Positions 34,856-43,289 of a stretch of 64,000 bases of DNA are shown in pieces. The stretch is from assembly GCF_945957345.1 (NCBI RefSeq), contig NZ_CAMFKW010000014.1, positions 44,252 through 108,251 of the forward strand, given 5' to 3'. This DNA comes from an uncultured Allobosea sp. (GTDB lineage Bacteria; Pseudomonadota; Alphaproteobacteria; Rhizobiales; Beijerinckiaceae). The translations under genes were made by a program, and so were the position numbers. How positions within the stretch are numbered: position 1 is the stretch's first letter; each line of letters opens with the position of its first letter. Below the pieces are notes generated by a model that was not told the origin of the DNA, did no database searches, and saw only the letters and a program-made list of their open reading frames with translations.

Positions 34856-36228
34856 GCCATTCCATCCTGGTGGTCGACGACGAGGAGCGGCTGGGTGACG
34901 TGCTGGCCGCTGCGCTGGAGGATCTCGGCTACAGCGCGACCGCGGTGACGAGCGCGAAGGCCGCGCTGCTGGCGCTGGAGCAGTCGCGCTTCGATCTCGT
35001 GCTGACCGATCTGCGCATGCCGGTGATGGACGGGCGTGGGCTGTTGCGTGAGGCACGCAGCCGCTGGCCCGACATGCCGGTCATCATCCTGACGGCCTTC
35101 GCCGCGGTGCGCGACGCGGTGGAACTCGTCAAGGAAGGCGCGTTCGACTATATCGCCAAGCCCTTCGAGATTGAGGATGTCGCAGCGACGATCCGGCGGG
35201 CGCTGCGCCTGGCTGATGTGGTGCGCGACAACGAGCGCCTGCGCACCGAGCTGGAGGGACGCCATAGCTTCGATACGCTCGTCGGCAACAGTGCTTCGTT
35301 CCGCCGTGTCATCGAGCAGGTCACCGAGGTCTGCGAGACCCGGGCGACGGTGATGCTCAACGGCGAGAGCGGCACCGGCAAGGAGCTCGTCGCGCGCGCG
35401 ATCCATTTCAACAGCCCGCGGCGGACGCGGCCCTTTATCGCGGTCAATTGCGCCGCGATTCCCGAGACCTTGCTCGAGAGCGAACTGTTCGGGCACGTCA
35501 AGGGCGCCTTCACCGGAGCGGTCTCCAACCGTATTGGCCGTTTCGCGGCGGCCGATGGCGGCACGCTCTTCCTCGACGAGATCGGTGACATGCCGCTCGC
35601 CATCCAGGCAAAGCTTCTGCGCGTCGTGCAGGAGCGCAGCTTCGAGCCGGTGGGCGCCAATCGCAGCCAGGCCGTCGATGTCCGGCTTGTCGCCGCGACC
35701 CACAAGGATATCCGGCAGGCGGTCGAGCAGGGGAATTTCCGCGAGGACCTGTTCTATCGTCTGAACGTCTTCCCCATCCGCTTGCCGGCGCTGCGCGAGC
35801 GTTCCGAGGACATTCCGCTGCTGGCCGCGCATTTTCTCGCGGCGCTTTCCGAAGCCGTCGGAAAGCGCGTCTCGGGCTTCTCGCCCGCCGCGCTGGCCGC
35901 CATGGCGTCGCACGGCTGGCCGGGCAATATCCGCGAGTTGCATAATTGCATCGAACGCGCGCTGATCGTCGCCAAGACGGCCGTGATCGACGTTCAGGAC
36001 TTGCCGAGGGACCTGTTCGAAGGGCAGCGTCGCGCCGGTCGCGATGGCCTGCCGCAGGATCTCGATGCCGAGCTCGAACGGATCGAACGCGAGTTCATCC
36101 TCGAAGCCCTGCGTCGCAGCGACGGGGTTCAGGTCAAGGCCGCGCGGATGTTGGGTATCGCGGAGCGGAGCCTCTGGCACCGCATCAAGAAACTCGATAT
36201 CCGGTTGAATCGGACCGTCGCGGATTAA
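34852..36228 (+). CDS. NtrC-type sigma-54-dependent response regulator
   Basis: Enhancer-binding activator of 458 aa. The receiver domain has its phospho-Asp in LVLTDLRMP near residue 52. The AAA+ domain has Walker A GESGTGKE, the sigma-54-contact loop GAFTGA and Walker B LFLDEIGD. A C-terminal Fis-type helix-turn-helix ends in ERSLWHRIKKL. All parts needed to open a sigma-54 promoter are intact. The promoter at 26805 is the only strong sigma-54 site I noticed nearby and is the likely target. Confidence 0.94.
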   Translation: MSHSILVVDDEERLGDVLAAALEDLGYSATAVTSAKAALLALEQSRFDLVLTDLRMPVMDGRGLLREARSRWPDMPVIILTAFAAVRDAVELVKEGAFDYIAKPFEIEDVAATIRRALRLADVVRDNERLRTELEGRHSFDTLVGNSASFRRVIEQVTEVCETRATVMLNGESGTGKELVARAIHFNSPRRTRPFIAVNCAAIPETLLESELFGHVKGAFTGAVSNRIGRFAAADGGTLFLDEIGDMPLAIQAKLLRVVQERSFEPVGANRSQAVDVRLVAATHKDIRQAVEQGNFREDLFYRLNVFPIRLPALRERSEDIPLLAAHFLAALSEAVGKRVSGFSPAALAAMASHGWPGNIRELHNCIERALIVAKTAVIDVQDLPRDLFEGQRRAGRDGLPQDLDAELERIEREFILEALRRSDGVQVKAARMLGIAERSLWHRIKKLDIRLNRTVAD

Positions 36229-36304
36229 GGTCGCTGCAACAATCATGGCGCAAGCATCGATCATCAGGACATCGGGCGCCCGCCGGGCGCGTGAGGAGCG
36301 GGTG

Positions 36305-37123
36305 TTGCGTCATCGCTTTGGATGGGTCGGCGGGCTGGTCCTGCTTTCGATCACGACAGCCGCTGCCGAAGAGGCTACGCCGGCGCTGACGGACCCGACT
36401 CCGGCGAAGGGCTGGGTCATTTCGGTCGGCGGTTCGCTGCAGCTCGGTCCCAAATACGACGGGGCCAATGGGGCAGGTCCGTCCTTTATGCCCTCGGTCA
36501 CCTGGCGCCGCGTCGGCGAGCCGGAGGGCTTCAGCGCGCCGGACGACAGCTTCGACTATGCGCTCTACGAGAGCGATCGTTTCAGTTTCGGCCTTGCCGC
36601 AAGCTGGCGGGCGGGGCGCTACTCGTCCTCGGAGCGCCGCCTTTTCGGCATGCGGGATATACCGTGGACGGTCGAGGGCGGCGTCTTCGCCGAATTCTGG
36701 CCGATCCTGGAGCGTCTGCGCACGCGTGTGGAGGTGCGTCAGGGTTTCCATGGCCACCACGGCATGGTTGCGGATTTCTCCGCGGATTGGGTTGAGAAGT
36801 TCGGCCGTTTCACGCTGTCCGGCGGGCCGAGGTTCACCCTCGGCAATGCGGCCTATATGCGTCGCAATTTCGGCGTAACTCCCAGGGAGTCCTTGGCAAA
36901 CGGCTTCCTGGCGCCGTACCGGCCCTCCGCTGGCGCCAAGAGCGTCGGCGCAGCGGCGGCGGTGGAATATGCGTGGTCGGACGCTTGGTCGACCACCCTG
37001 TTTGCCCGCTATGATCGCCTGATCGATGAGGCAGCCCGTTCGCCGCTGGTGCAGACGGTCGGCCAGCGCGATCAGGTCACGGTCGGCGTGGGCGCGACCT
37101 ATTCCTTCACGATCAATCCCTGA
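36305..37123 (+). CDS. MipA/OmpV-family outer-membrane protein
   Basis: Beta-barrel of the MipA/OmpV family. Landmarks are GWVISVGGSLQLGPKYDGA near the mature N-terminus, the PSVTWRR strand, GLAASWRAGR and a C-terminal aromatic strand GVGATYSFTI. A signal peptide (core GLVLLSITTAAA) precedes the barrel. TTG at 36305 is preferred since GAGGAG (36293-36298) lies 6 bases upstream and the resulting signal peptide is normal. The ATG at 36245 would add 20 charged residues. Family members include scaffold and antibiotic-uptake-related porin-like proteins; function here is unknown. It may be read through from the NtrC-like gene 76 bases upstream. Confidence 0.82.
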   Translation: MRHRFGWVGGLVLLSITTAAAEEATPALTDPTPAKGWVISVGGSLQLGPKYDGANGAGPSFMPSVTWRRVGEPEGFSAPDDSFDYALYESDRFSFGLAASWRAGRYSSSERRLFGMRDIPWTVEGGVFAEFWPILERLRTRVEVRQGFHGHHGMVADFSADWVEKFGRFTLSGGPRFTLGNAAYMRRNFGVTPRESLANGFLAPYRPSAGAKSVGAAAAVEYAWSDAWSTTLFARYDRLIDEAARSPLVQTVGQRDQVTVGVGATYSFTINP

Positions 37124-37137
37124 GAGGCAACGCCCCA

Positions 37138-37177
37138 GTCATTCCGGGTTCGCGCCCCAGGCGCGCCCCGGAATGAC
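37138..37177. repeat. REP-like palindrome between convergent genes
   Basis: GTCATTCCGGG at 37138-37148 faces CCCGGAATGAC at 37167-37177, with a GC-rich inner stem. The arm sequence is the same family as the outer arms of the composite repeat at 60652-60866. It sits between two convergent genes and could also stop transcription. Confidence 0.75.
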
Positions 37178-37209
37178 AGGGGCTGCTGGGGCAAGCGCCC
37201 GCGCAGATT

Positions 37210-38670
37210 CTAACGTCCTGCGCCGATGCCGCCGATGCAGGTGTATTTCACGTCGAGATAATCCTGCAGGCCGTATTTCGAGCCTTCCGAGCCCAATCCC
37301 GATTCCTTGACGCCGCCGAATGGCGCGACCTCGGTGGTGACCAGCCCCTCGTTCACGCCGACGATGCCGTATTGCAGCGCCTCCGAGACCCGGAAGGTGC
37401 GGCCGAGGTCGCGTGTGTAGAAATAGCAGGCGAGCCCGTACTCGGTGTCGTTGGCGAGGCGGATCGCCTCGTCCTCGGTCTCGAAGCGGAAGACTGGTGC
37501 GACCGGCCCGAAAATCTCCTCGCGCGCGAACTGCATGGCGCTGGTCGCGCCCGCGATCACGGTCGGCTCGTAGAAGCTCAGGCCCAGATCCGAACGCTTG
37601 CCGCCGGTCGCGACGGTGCCGCCCTTGGCCTTGGCGTCGGCGACCATCTCCTCGACCTTGGCAAGCGCCTTGTCGTCGATCAGCGGGCCCTGCGTCACGC
37701 CGGCCTCCAGCCCCGAGCCGAGCGTGAGCTTGCGGGTCGCGGCCGCGAGCTTCTCGACGAAGGCGTCGTAGATGCCGGCCTGCGCGTAGAAGCGGTTGGT
37801 GCAGACGCAGGTCTGGCCGGAGTTGCGGAATTTGGCGGCCATCGCGCCTTCGACCGCGCGGTCGAGATCGGCATCGTCGAAGACGATGAAGGGCGCATTG
37901 CCCCCGAGCTCCATCGAGACCTTCTTCACCGTCTCGGCCGCCTGCTTCAGCAGCACTTTCCCGACCGGGGTGGAGCCGGTGAAGGTGATCTTGCGCACCA
38001 GCGGATTGCCGGTGAGCTCGCCGCCGACCGCGCGGGCGTCACCCGTCACGACATTGACGACGCCGGCCGGAATGCCGGCCTTTTCGGCAAGGATGCCCCA
38101 GGCCAGGGCCGAATAGGGTGTCTGCGATGCAGGCTTCGCGACGACGGTGCAGCCGGCTGCCAGCGCCGGGCCGATCTTGCGGGCCAGCATCGAGGAGGGG
38201 AAGTTCCAGGGTGTGATCGCGCCGACCACGCCGAGCGGCTGCTTGGTCACGATGATGCGCCGGTCGGCCCAGGGCGAGGGGATGACGTCACCGTAGACGC
38301 GCCGGGCTTCCTCCGCGAACCAGAGCACATAGGCCGCGCTCATGCCGACCTCGCCCTTCGCCTCGGCCAGGGGCTTGCCCTGCTCGCGGGTCAGGAGCTC
38401 GGCCAGCGCATCCTGGTGCGTCATGATCTCGTCGGCGAGCCTGCGCAGCAGCACCGCGCGCTCCTGCGCGGTCTTGGCGGCCCAGGCCGGGAAGGCGGCA
38501 TGCGCGGCCTCGATCGCGGCGCGCGTCTCTTCCACGCCGGCCGAGGGCACCGAGCCGATCGTCTGGCCGGTGGCCGGATCGGTCACGGGGATCGTCCCGC
38601 CCGACGCCTGGTCCAGCCAGCGCCCGCCGACGAAGATCGCGTCCCGCCTGAAATCGCTCCACTGAGACAT
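37210..38670 (-). CDS. gabD: NAD(P)-dependent aldehyde dehydrogenase, succinate-semialdehyde dehydrogenase type
   Basis: Aldehyde dehydrogenase of 486 aa. It has the TPWNFPSSMLARK cofactor segment, general base Glu in MELGGNAP and catalytic Cys in NSGQTCVCTNR near residue 288. PFGGVKESGLGSEGSKYGLQDYLDVKY is the C-terminus characteristic of GabD-type succinate/glutarate semialdehyde dehydrogenases. The start at 38670 has AAAGG upstream and gives the standard length. It could oxidise the semialdehyde product of the class III aminotransferase at 27542, but it is separated from it and convergent with the MipA gene. Confidence 0.88.
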   Translation of the reverse strand: MSQWSDFRRDAIFVGGRWLDQASGGTIPVTDPATGQTIGSVPSAGVEETRAAIEAAHAAFPAWAAKTAQERAVLLRRLADEIMTHQDALAELLTREQGKPLAEAKGEVGMSAAYVLWFAEEARRVYGDVIPSPWADRRIIVTKQPLGVVGAITPWNFPSSMLARKIGPALAAGCTVVAKPASQTPYSALAWGILAEKAGIPAGVVNVVTGDARAVGGELTGNPLVRKITFTGSTPVGKVLLKQAAETVKKVSMELGGNAPFIVFDDADLDRAVEGAMAAKFRNSGQTCVCTNRFYAQAGIYDAFVEKLAAATRKLTLGSGLEAGVTQGPLIDDKALAKVEEMVADAKAKGGTVATGGKRSDLGLSFYEPTVIAGATSAMQFAREEIFGPVAPVFRFETEDEAIRLANDTEYGLACYFYTRDLGRTFRVSEALQYGIVGVNEGLVTTEVAPFGGVKESGLGSEGSKYGLQDYLDVKYTCIGGIGAGR

Positions 38671-38933
38671 GAGACAGCCTTTCATAAAAGCGGGCACCAT
38701 GGCCGCGTGTCCTCGCAGATTGCGGGGCACGCATCGTCCGAGGCTCTTCTGACGAGACCTCATGTGCCCTTTCTAGTCGGCGGCCGGCGTCATGGGAACA
38801 AGCCGACGCCTCGGCTTGCGCAGGGATCCGCTGCCGTCGGGACATGACGGCAAGCTGTTCCGGACGGCGGCGCTCGGGCTATGGTCCTCGTCATGCGCCG
38901 CGATTGATTCCGAGGCGTGAGAAAGGTGCTCCG

Positions 38934-40241
38934 ATGACCGATAGCCCCCGCCCGTCCGCTGCAGAGCGCCTCGACCAGGCACTCGCCCGGATCCGGGATC
39001 CCAGGCGCGAAGGCGGGAAGGTGTTCACAGTTCTCTATGAGGCGTCGGCGCGGCGCGAGGCGGCGGCGTCCGACGCGCGGATCGCTGCCGGAAAGCCGCT
39101 GGGGCCGCTGGACGGGCGCATCGTCTCGATCAAGGATCTGTTCGACGTGGCCGGCGAGACGACGCGTGCCGGTGCGGCCGTGCTGCGCCGCCAGCCGGCT
39201 GCCATGGCCGATGCCCCGATCGTGCAGCGCCTGCGCGCTGCCGGCGCCGTCATTGTCGGCAAGACGCAGATGACGGAATTCGCCTTCTCGGCGCTCGGCA
39301 CCAACGCGCATGACCCTGTCGCCGGCAATCCGCATGACCGCAACCGCGTGCCCGGCGGTTCCTCCTCCGGCGCCGTGGTTTCGGTGGTGGACGGCATGGC
39401 CGAGATCGCGATCGGCAGCGATACCGGCGGCTCGATCCGCATCCCCTCGGCCCTGACCGGCGCGGTTGGCTTCAAGCCCACCTCCGGCCGCGTCCCGACG
39501 AGCGGCGCCTTCTCCCTCTCCAGCACACTCGACACGGTCGGCCCGATCGCCCTGAGCGTCGCCGATTGCGCGATGACCGACGCCGTCCTCGCCGGAGAGG
39601 CGCCGGAGCCGCTTTCACTGCGGCCGCAAGCCCGCTTCGTGGTCGCGCGGGGCCGCCTGTTCGATGCGATGGAGCCTGAAGTCGCCGAGGCTTTCGAGGC
39701 CGGGCTGGAGCGGCTGCGGCGTGCCGGTCTGAAGATCGAGGACGGCTCGCTCGACCCGAGCCTCGATGCGCTGGCCGCGCTCGATAAGATCGGTGGCTTT
39801 CCCTCGATCGAGCTGGGCGCGACCTTGCGCGATCTCGGCGTGGCCGGCCTCGACGAGGTCGATCCCAAGACGCGTGTGCGCATCGAGGCCGGTGCGGGCA
39901 TCCTCGGCATCGATTATGTCCGCATGCAGCGCCGCCGCGCAGCGGCGGTCGCGGCCTTCGCAGCCTCGATGACCGAAGATACGGTCTATTTGCTGCCGAC
40001 GACGCCGATCCGCGCGCCGCTTCTGTCCTCGGTCGCCGATGATGCCGGCTTCCACCACGCCAATGGCCTCGTGCTGCGCAATCCGCGCGTTGGCAACCTG
40101 TTGGATACGCCGTCGCTCTCGCTGCCTCTGCCGGTTCCGGCCGGCGCGCTCCCGGTTGGCATGATGCTGATCGGCCGGCGCGGCGCGGACCGCGCGCTGC
40201 TGGCGATCGCCGCGAGCGTAGAGGCGGCCCTCAACCGCTGA
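38934..40241 (+). CDS. Amidase-signature-family hydrolase
   Basis: Amidase of 435 aa with the Ser-cisSer-Lys triad: Lys in IVSIKDLFDVAG near residue 67, and the serine region in VPGGSSSGA followed by GSDTGGSIRIP. The loop reads GGSSSGA rather than the usual GGSSGGS. It hydrolyses an amide or carbamoyl bond of unknown substrate; GatA is unlikely as no gatB/gatC is present. GAAAGG sits 10 bases before the ATG, and the longer frame from 38844 is rejected. It is divergent from the aldehyde dehydrogenase gene across 263 bases in which I see no gene. Confidence 0.88.
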   Translation: MTDSPRPSAAERLDQALARIRDPRREGGKVFTVLYEASARREAAASDARIAAGKPLGPLDGRIVSIKDLFDVAGETTRAGAAVLRRQPAAMADAPIVQRLRAAGAVIVGKTQMTEFAFSALGTNAHDPVAGNPHDRNRVPGGSSSGAVVSVVDGMAEIAIGSDTGGSIRIPSALTGAVGFKPTSGRVPTSGAFSLSSTLDTVGPIALSVADCAMTDAVLAGEAPEPLSLRPQARFVVARGRLFDAMEPEVAEAFEAGLERLRRAGLKIEDGSLDPSLDALAALDKIGGFPSIELGATLRDLGVAGLDEVDPKTRVRIEAGAGILGIDYVRMQRRRAAAVAAFAASMTEDTVYLLPTTPIRAPLLSSVADDAGFHHANGLVLRNPRVGNLLDTPSLSLPLPVPAGALPVGMMLIGRRGADRALLAIAASVEAALNR

Positions 40242-40252
40242 CGAACGACGAC

Positions 40253-40278
40253 GGAGGCCGGATATACCGGCCTCCTTT
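40253..40278 (+). terminator. Intrinsic terminator after the amidase gene
   Basis: 9-bp stem GGAGGCCGG / CCGGCCTCC with loop ATATA, then TTT. It lies between the convergent amidase and IclR genes, so it may act in both directions, though only the plus strand has a T-run. Confidence 0.8.
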
Positions 40279-40317
40279 CCGCACTGGCTTGAGGTTCAGG
40301 CGGGAATTCCCGAAGTC

Positions 40318-41160
40318 TCAACCGAGCTTGCGGCTGGTGGCGAAGGAGCCCATGCGCCAGCCGAGCTTCTCCTCGATGCGACGGGCCGCGGCCTTCACCG
40401 CCTCGACGAAATTCGCGTGCTCCTCGTTCACGCGGAACTCGGGCAGGACGATCGAGACCGTGATCGGGCAGGCGCCGGCTTCGTCCAGCACAGGTGCCGC
40501 GATACACGCGACGGCGTAATCCGACTCCCCGGCCTGGATCGAGACGCCTGCAGCAAGCGAGTCGCGCGCCTGCGCAAGCAAGGTGGCGAGATCGGTGACG
40601 GCGCGCCCGGTCGGCGACGCCTTGGCGCTCTTGCGGAAGAGTGCTGTCCGCTCGGCTTCGTCGAGCCCGGCGACCAGCAGCCGGCCTGAAGCCGTCCAGT
40701 TCAACGGCACGCGCGTGCCGACGCGCGAGGTAATGACGAAATGGCCGGGGCCCTCGGCCATGGCCTCGACCACCATCATGCCGCCGTCGCGGCCACAGAT
40801 CTGCACGGTCTCGCCGACCTCGCGCGCCAGCACATGCATCTCATGCGTCGCGACATTGATGACCTGCAGATCGCGGGCATAGGCGAGGCCGTAGTGATAG
40901 AGCCGCGGTCCGAGCCAGACGCCGCTGTCGCCGGAACGTGCCAGCAGGCTCTTGTCCAGCAGGTCCTCGACGATGGCATAGACCGTCGAGAGCGGTGCGC
41001 CGATCGCGCGCGCGATCTCATAGGCGGTCAGCGCCCGGCCCTCCTGCTGGAGATGGTCGAGGATCTGCACGGCTCGGTCGATGCCGCTGACGCGCGAGCG
41101 CCGCTGTCCGGTCGGTTCCGGTGCGCCTTCGCCATCCTGCGTCGTCGGGGCCTTGCTCAT
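40318..41160 (-). CDS. IclR-family transcriptional regulator
   Basis: Regulator of 280 aa. The N-terminal winged helix has ALTAYEIARAIGAPLSTVY at about residues 45-63. The IclR effector domain follows, with LNWTASGRLLVAGL and AVACIAAPVLDEAG as its conserved strands. The start at 41160 is preferred over the longer frame to 41265, which would run into the amidohydrolase gene. It lies downstream of the minus-strand amidohydrolase gene in the same direction, and a tandem 13-base repeat precedes it. It probably controls the amidohydrolase/dipeptide-importer operon. Confidence 0.9.
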   Translation of the reverse strand: MSKAPTTQDGEGAPEPTGQRRSRVSGIDRAVQILDHLQQEGRALTAYEIARAIGAPLSTVYAIVEDLLDKSLLARSGDSGVWLGPRLYHYGLAYARDLQVINVATHEMHVLAREVGETVQICGRDGGMMVVEAMAEGPGHFVITSRVGTRVPLNWTASGRLLVAGLDEAERTALFRKSAKASPTGRAVTDLATLLAQARDSLAAGVSIQAGESDYAVACIAAPVLDEAGACPITVSIVLPEFRVNEEHANFVEAVKAAARRIEEKLGWRMGSFATSRKLG

Positions 41161-41187
41161 ACCTGCGCTTTCGTACCTACGGCTCGC

Positions 41188-41218
41188 CAAGTCAACGCCA
41201 AGACACAAGTCAACGCCA
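41188..41218. repeat. Tandem 13-base direct repeat upstream of the IclR gene
   Basis: CAAGTCAACGCCA occurs exactly at 41188-41200 and again at 41206-41218, 18 bases apart start to start. It straddles the end of the amidohydrolase gene and the short gap before the IclR start. It may be an IclR autoregulatory site or a slipped duplication. Confidence 0.6.
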
Positions 41219-42415
41219 CGACAGGCCGTGGCTGTGCCGGACGAGCCGGCGTGGGCGCGGCACATAGCGGCTGGCGGTGACTGCTTCCGCGCCGATCACC
41301 GCATGGCGCGGCTCGAACAGCCGGGTCAGCTTCGAGACGTCGCCATTTGAATCGGTCGCTTCCAGATCGCTGTCGATGATGTCGAAGATCGTGAAATCGG
41401 CGCGCTGGCCGACGGTCAGCCGGTCGGTCATGTCGAGCTTGATCACCGAGGCCGGAGCGTGGGTCACGGCCTGGATGATGGCGTCGAAGGGCATGCCGAC
41501 CGACAGCAGCTTCGACATCGTCGTCGCCAGGTCCCAGACCGGGAAGTTCATGCAGCGGTTGTGCAGATCGGTCGAGATCGAGAACGGCATCAGCCCGCGC
41601 TCGATCGCAGCCTCCGCCACCTTGAAGGAGAAGGAGGCGCCGCCATGGCCGATATCGAGCCGCACGCCCTCGGCCGCGCAGCGTTCGGCCAGCTTGAACA
41701 GGTCCTCGTCTTCCAGGATGCTCGAACCGGCCTTGCCGTTGAAGCAATGGGTGACGACGTCGCCCGGTCCGAGGATCTCCAGCACCTCGTCATAGAGGGC
41801 AGGCGGCTCGCCGACATGGACCATCATCGGCAGCTTCAGGATCTTGGCGATCTTCTTGCCGAGCTTGACCGGCGTCACGCCCCAGGAGCCGGTGATGACA
41901 TGGCTCGCCCGCACCTTGAGGCCGACGATGTGCTCGCTGTTCTCGGCATAGCATTCGATGATGCGGTCGAGATCGATATCCCCAATGTCGCGCAGCTCCG
42001 GCACCCGATTGCAGGCGACCAGCCCGATCGAGCCGAGATTGAGGAAGGCCTTGATCCGCTCGCGCGCCGGCTCGATGACATACTCGCGGAAGCCGTGGAA
42101 ATTGGCTTCGCCGGCCGAGCCCGCATCGACCATGGTGGTGACGCCGCGCTCGGCTCCGCAATCGCTGGGCCGGAGCGAAATGTCGGTGCCGCCATGCCAG
42201 ACATGGACATGGAGATCGACCCAGCCCGGCGAGACGAAGGCGCCCTTGCCGTCGACGCGCTCCGCATCGGCTGGGGCAGCCAGCCCCGCACCGATCGCCG
42301 CGATCTTGCCCTCGCCGCCGACGAGGATGTCGGTAGCTGTGGTGGGGATGGCCGGCCCGAAGGCGACCGGCTTCACATTGGCGATCAGCAGTGGCTGCCG
42401 CGTGGCAGATGTCAT
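41210..42415 (-). CDS. Amidohydrolase/deacetylase-family metallohydrolase
   Basis: Amidohydrolase-superfamily enzyme of 401 aa. The metal-binding HVHVWHGGTD is near residue 69, a lysine in VGLKVRASH is near 163, HVGEPP and HCFNG bring further His ligands, and the Asp is in STDLHNR near 279. It matches the EF_0837/AHA_3915-type group (TIGR03583), whose genes typically sit beside a SelA-like PLP enzyme, as here. It likely removes an acyl group from an amino-acid derivative in the cytoplasm. The stop is 49 bases from the IclR start, and the dipeptide-type permeases lie just upstream in the operon. Confidence 0.85.
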   Translation of the reverse strand: MTSATRQPLLIANVKPVAFGPAIPTTATDILVGGEGKIAAIGAGLAAPADAERVDGKGAFVSPGWVDLHVHVWHGGTDISLRPSDCGAERGVTTMVDAGSAGEANFHGFREYVIEPARERIKAFLNLGSIGLVACNRVPELRDIGDIDLDRIIECYAENSEHIVGLKVRASHVITGSWGVTPVKLGKKIAKILKLPMMVHVGEPPALYDEVLEILGPGDVVTHCFNGKAGSSILEDEDLFKLAERCAAEGVRLDIGHGGASFSFKVAEAAIERGLMPFSISTDLHNRCMNFPVWDLATTMSKLLSVGMPFDAIIQAVTHAPASVIKLDMTDRLTVGQRADFTIFDIIDSDLEATDSNGDVSKLTRLFEPRHAVIGAEAVTASRYVPRPRRLVRHSHGLSWR

Positions 42416-42416
42416 G

Positions 42417-43289
42417 TCAGAGATCCTTCCGCAGGCGCGGATCGAGCAGGTCGCGCAGGCCGTCGCCCACCATCTGAAGGGAGAGCACGGCGAGGACGAT
42501 CGCGAGGCCGGGGAAATAGGTCATCCAGTCGGCCTGGCCGATATATTGCCGCCCTGCCGAGATCATCGTGCCCCAGGTCGGGATATCCGGGCTGACGCCG
42601 AGCCCGAGGAAGGAGAGCCCGGCCTCGGCCAGCATGGCGCTGGCGAAGATGAAGGTGGCCTGCACCGTGATCGGCGAGACGATGTTGGGCAGGACATGCC
42701 GGACCATGATCCGGAAGGTCGGGTTGCCGAAGGCGCGCGCCGCCTCGACATAGGGCAGTTCGCGGATCACCAGCGTCGCGGCCCGCACGATGCGCGCGAG
42801 CCTGGGCGCATAGACGATCGAGAGCGCGATGATCACCGTCATCAGCGAGGGACCGAGCGCCGCGACCAGCGCGATCGCGAGCAGGATGTCGGGGAAGGCC
42901 ATCATCGCGTCGATCAGGCGCGCGATCGGCGTGTCCAGCCGCTTGAAGAAGCCGGCGAGCAGCCCGAGCGTCACGCCGATCAGCGAGGACAGCACGACGA
43001 CGGCGGCGCCGACCGAGAGCGACAGCCGGCCCGCATAGAGCATGCGCGAGAAGATGTCCCGGCCGAACTCGTCCGTACCGAACCAGTAGATCGCCGAGGG
43101 CGGCTTCAATCGGTTGACGATCGAGAGCTTGCCCGGCGCATAGGGCGCGAGCAGCGGCGCGAAGGCGGCGAGCAGCACGAAGACGATCAGGATCGCGAGG
43201 CCGATCGCCACCATGCGGCGCTTCAGCAGGTGGCGCAGGAAGGTCCGGCCGCGGTTCGGCGCCGGTGCGTCGGGGGCGAGATCGGTCAT
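42417..43289 (-). CDS. Dipeptide/oligopeptide ABC transporter permease (DppC type)
   Basis: Permease of 290 aa with an N-terminal cytoplasmic arm (OppC_N), about six helices and the docking loop YVEAARAFGNPTFRIM near residue 183. The closing GVSPDIPTWGTMISAGRQYI is typical of DppC. The start overlaps the DppB stop by one base (TGATG), and one base separates its stop from the amidohydrolase gene. No OppD/OppF ATPase gene is in this operon, so ATP hydrolysis must be supplied from elsewhere. Confidence 0.93.
   Translation of the reverse strand: MTDLAPDAPAPNRGRTFLRHLLKRRMVAIGLAILIVFVLLAAFAPLLAPYAPGKLSIVNRLKPPSAIYWFGTDEFGRDIFSRMLYAGRLSLSVGAAVVVLSSLIGVTLGLLAGFFKRLDTPIARLIDAMMAFPDILLAIALVAALGPSLMTVIIALSIVYAPRLARIVRAATLVIRELPYVEAARAFGNPTFRIMVRHVLPNIVSPITVQATFIFASAMLAEAGLSFLGLGVSPDIPTWGTMISAGRQYIGQADWMTYFPGLAIVLAVLSLQMVGDGLRDLLDPRLRKDL

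Noticed and set aside
38934..40241. GatA subunit of the aminoacyl-tRNA amidotransferase
   Set aside because: No gatB or gatC is adjacent and the serine loop deviates (GGSSSGA). A stand-alone amidase is more likely.
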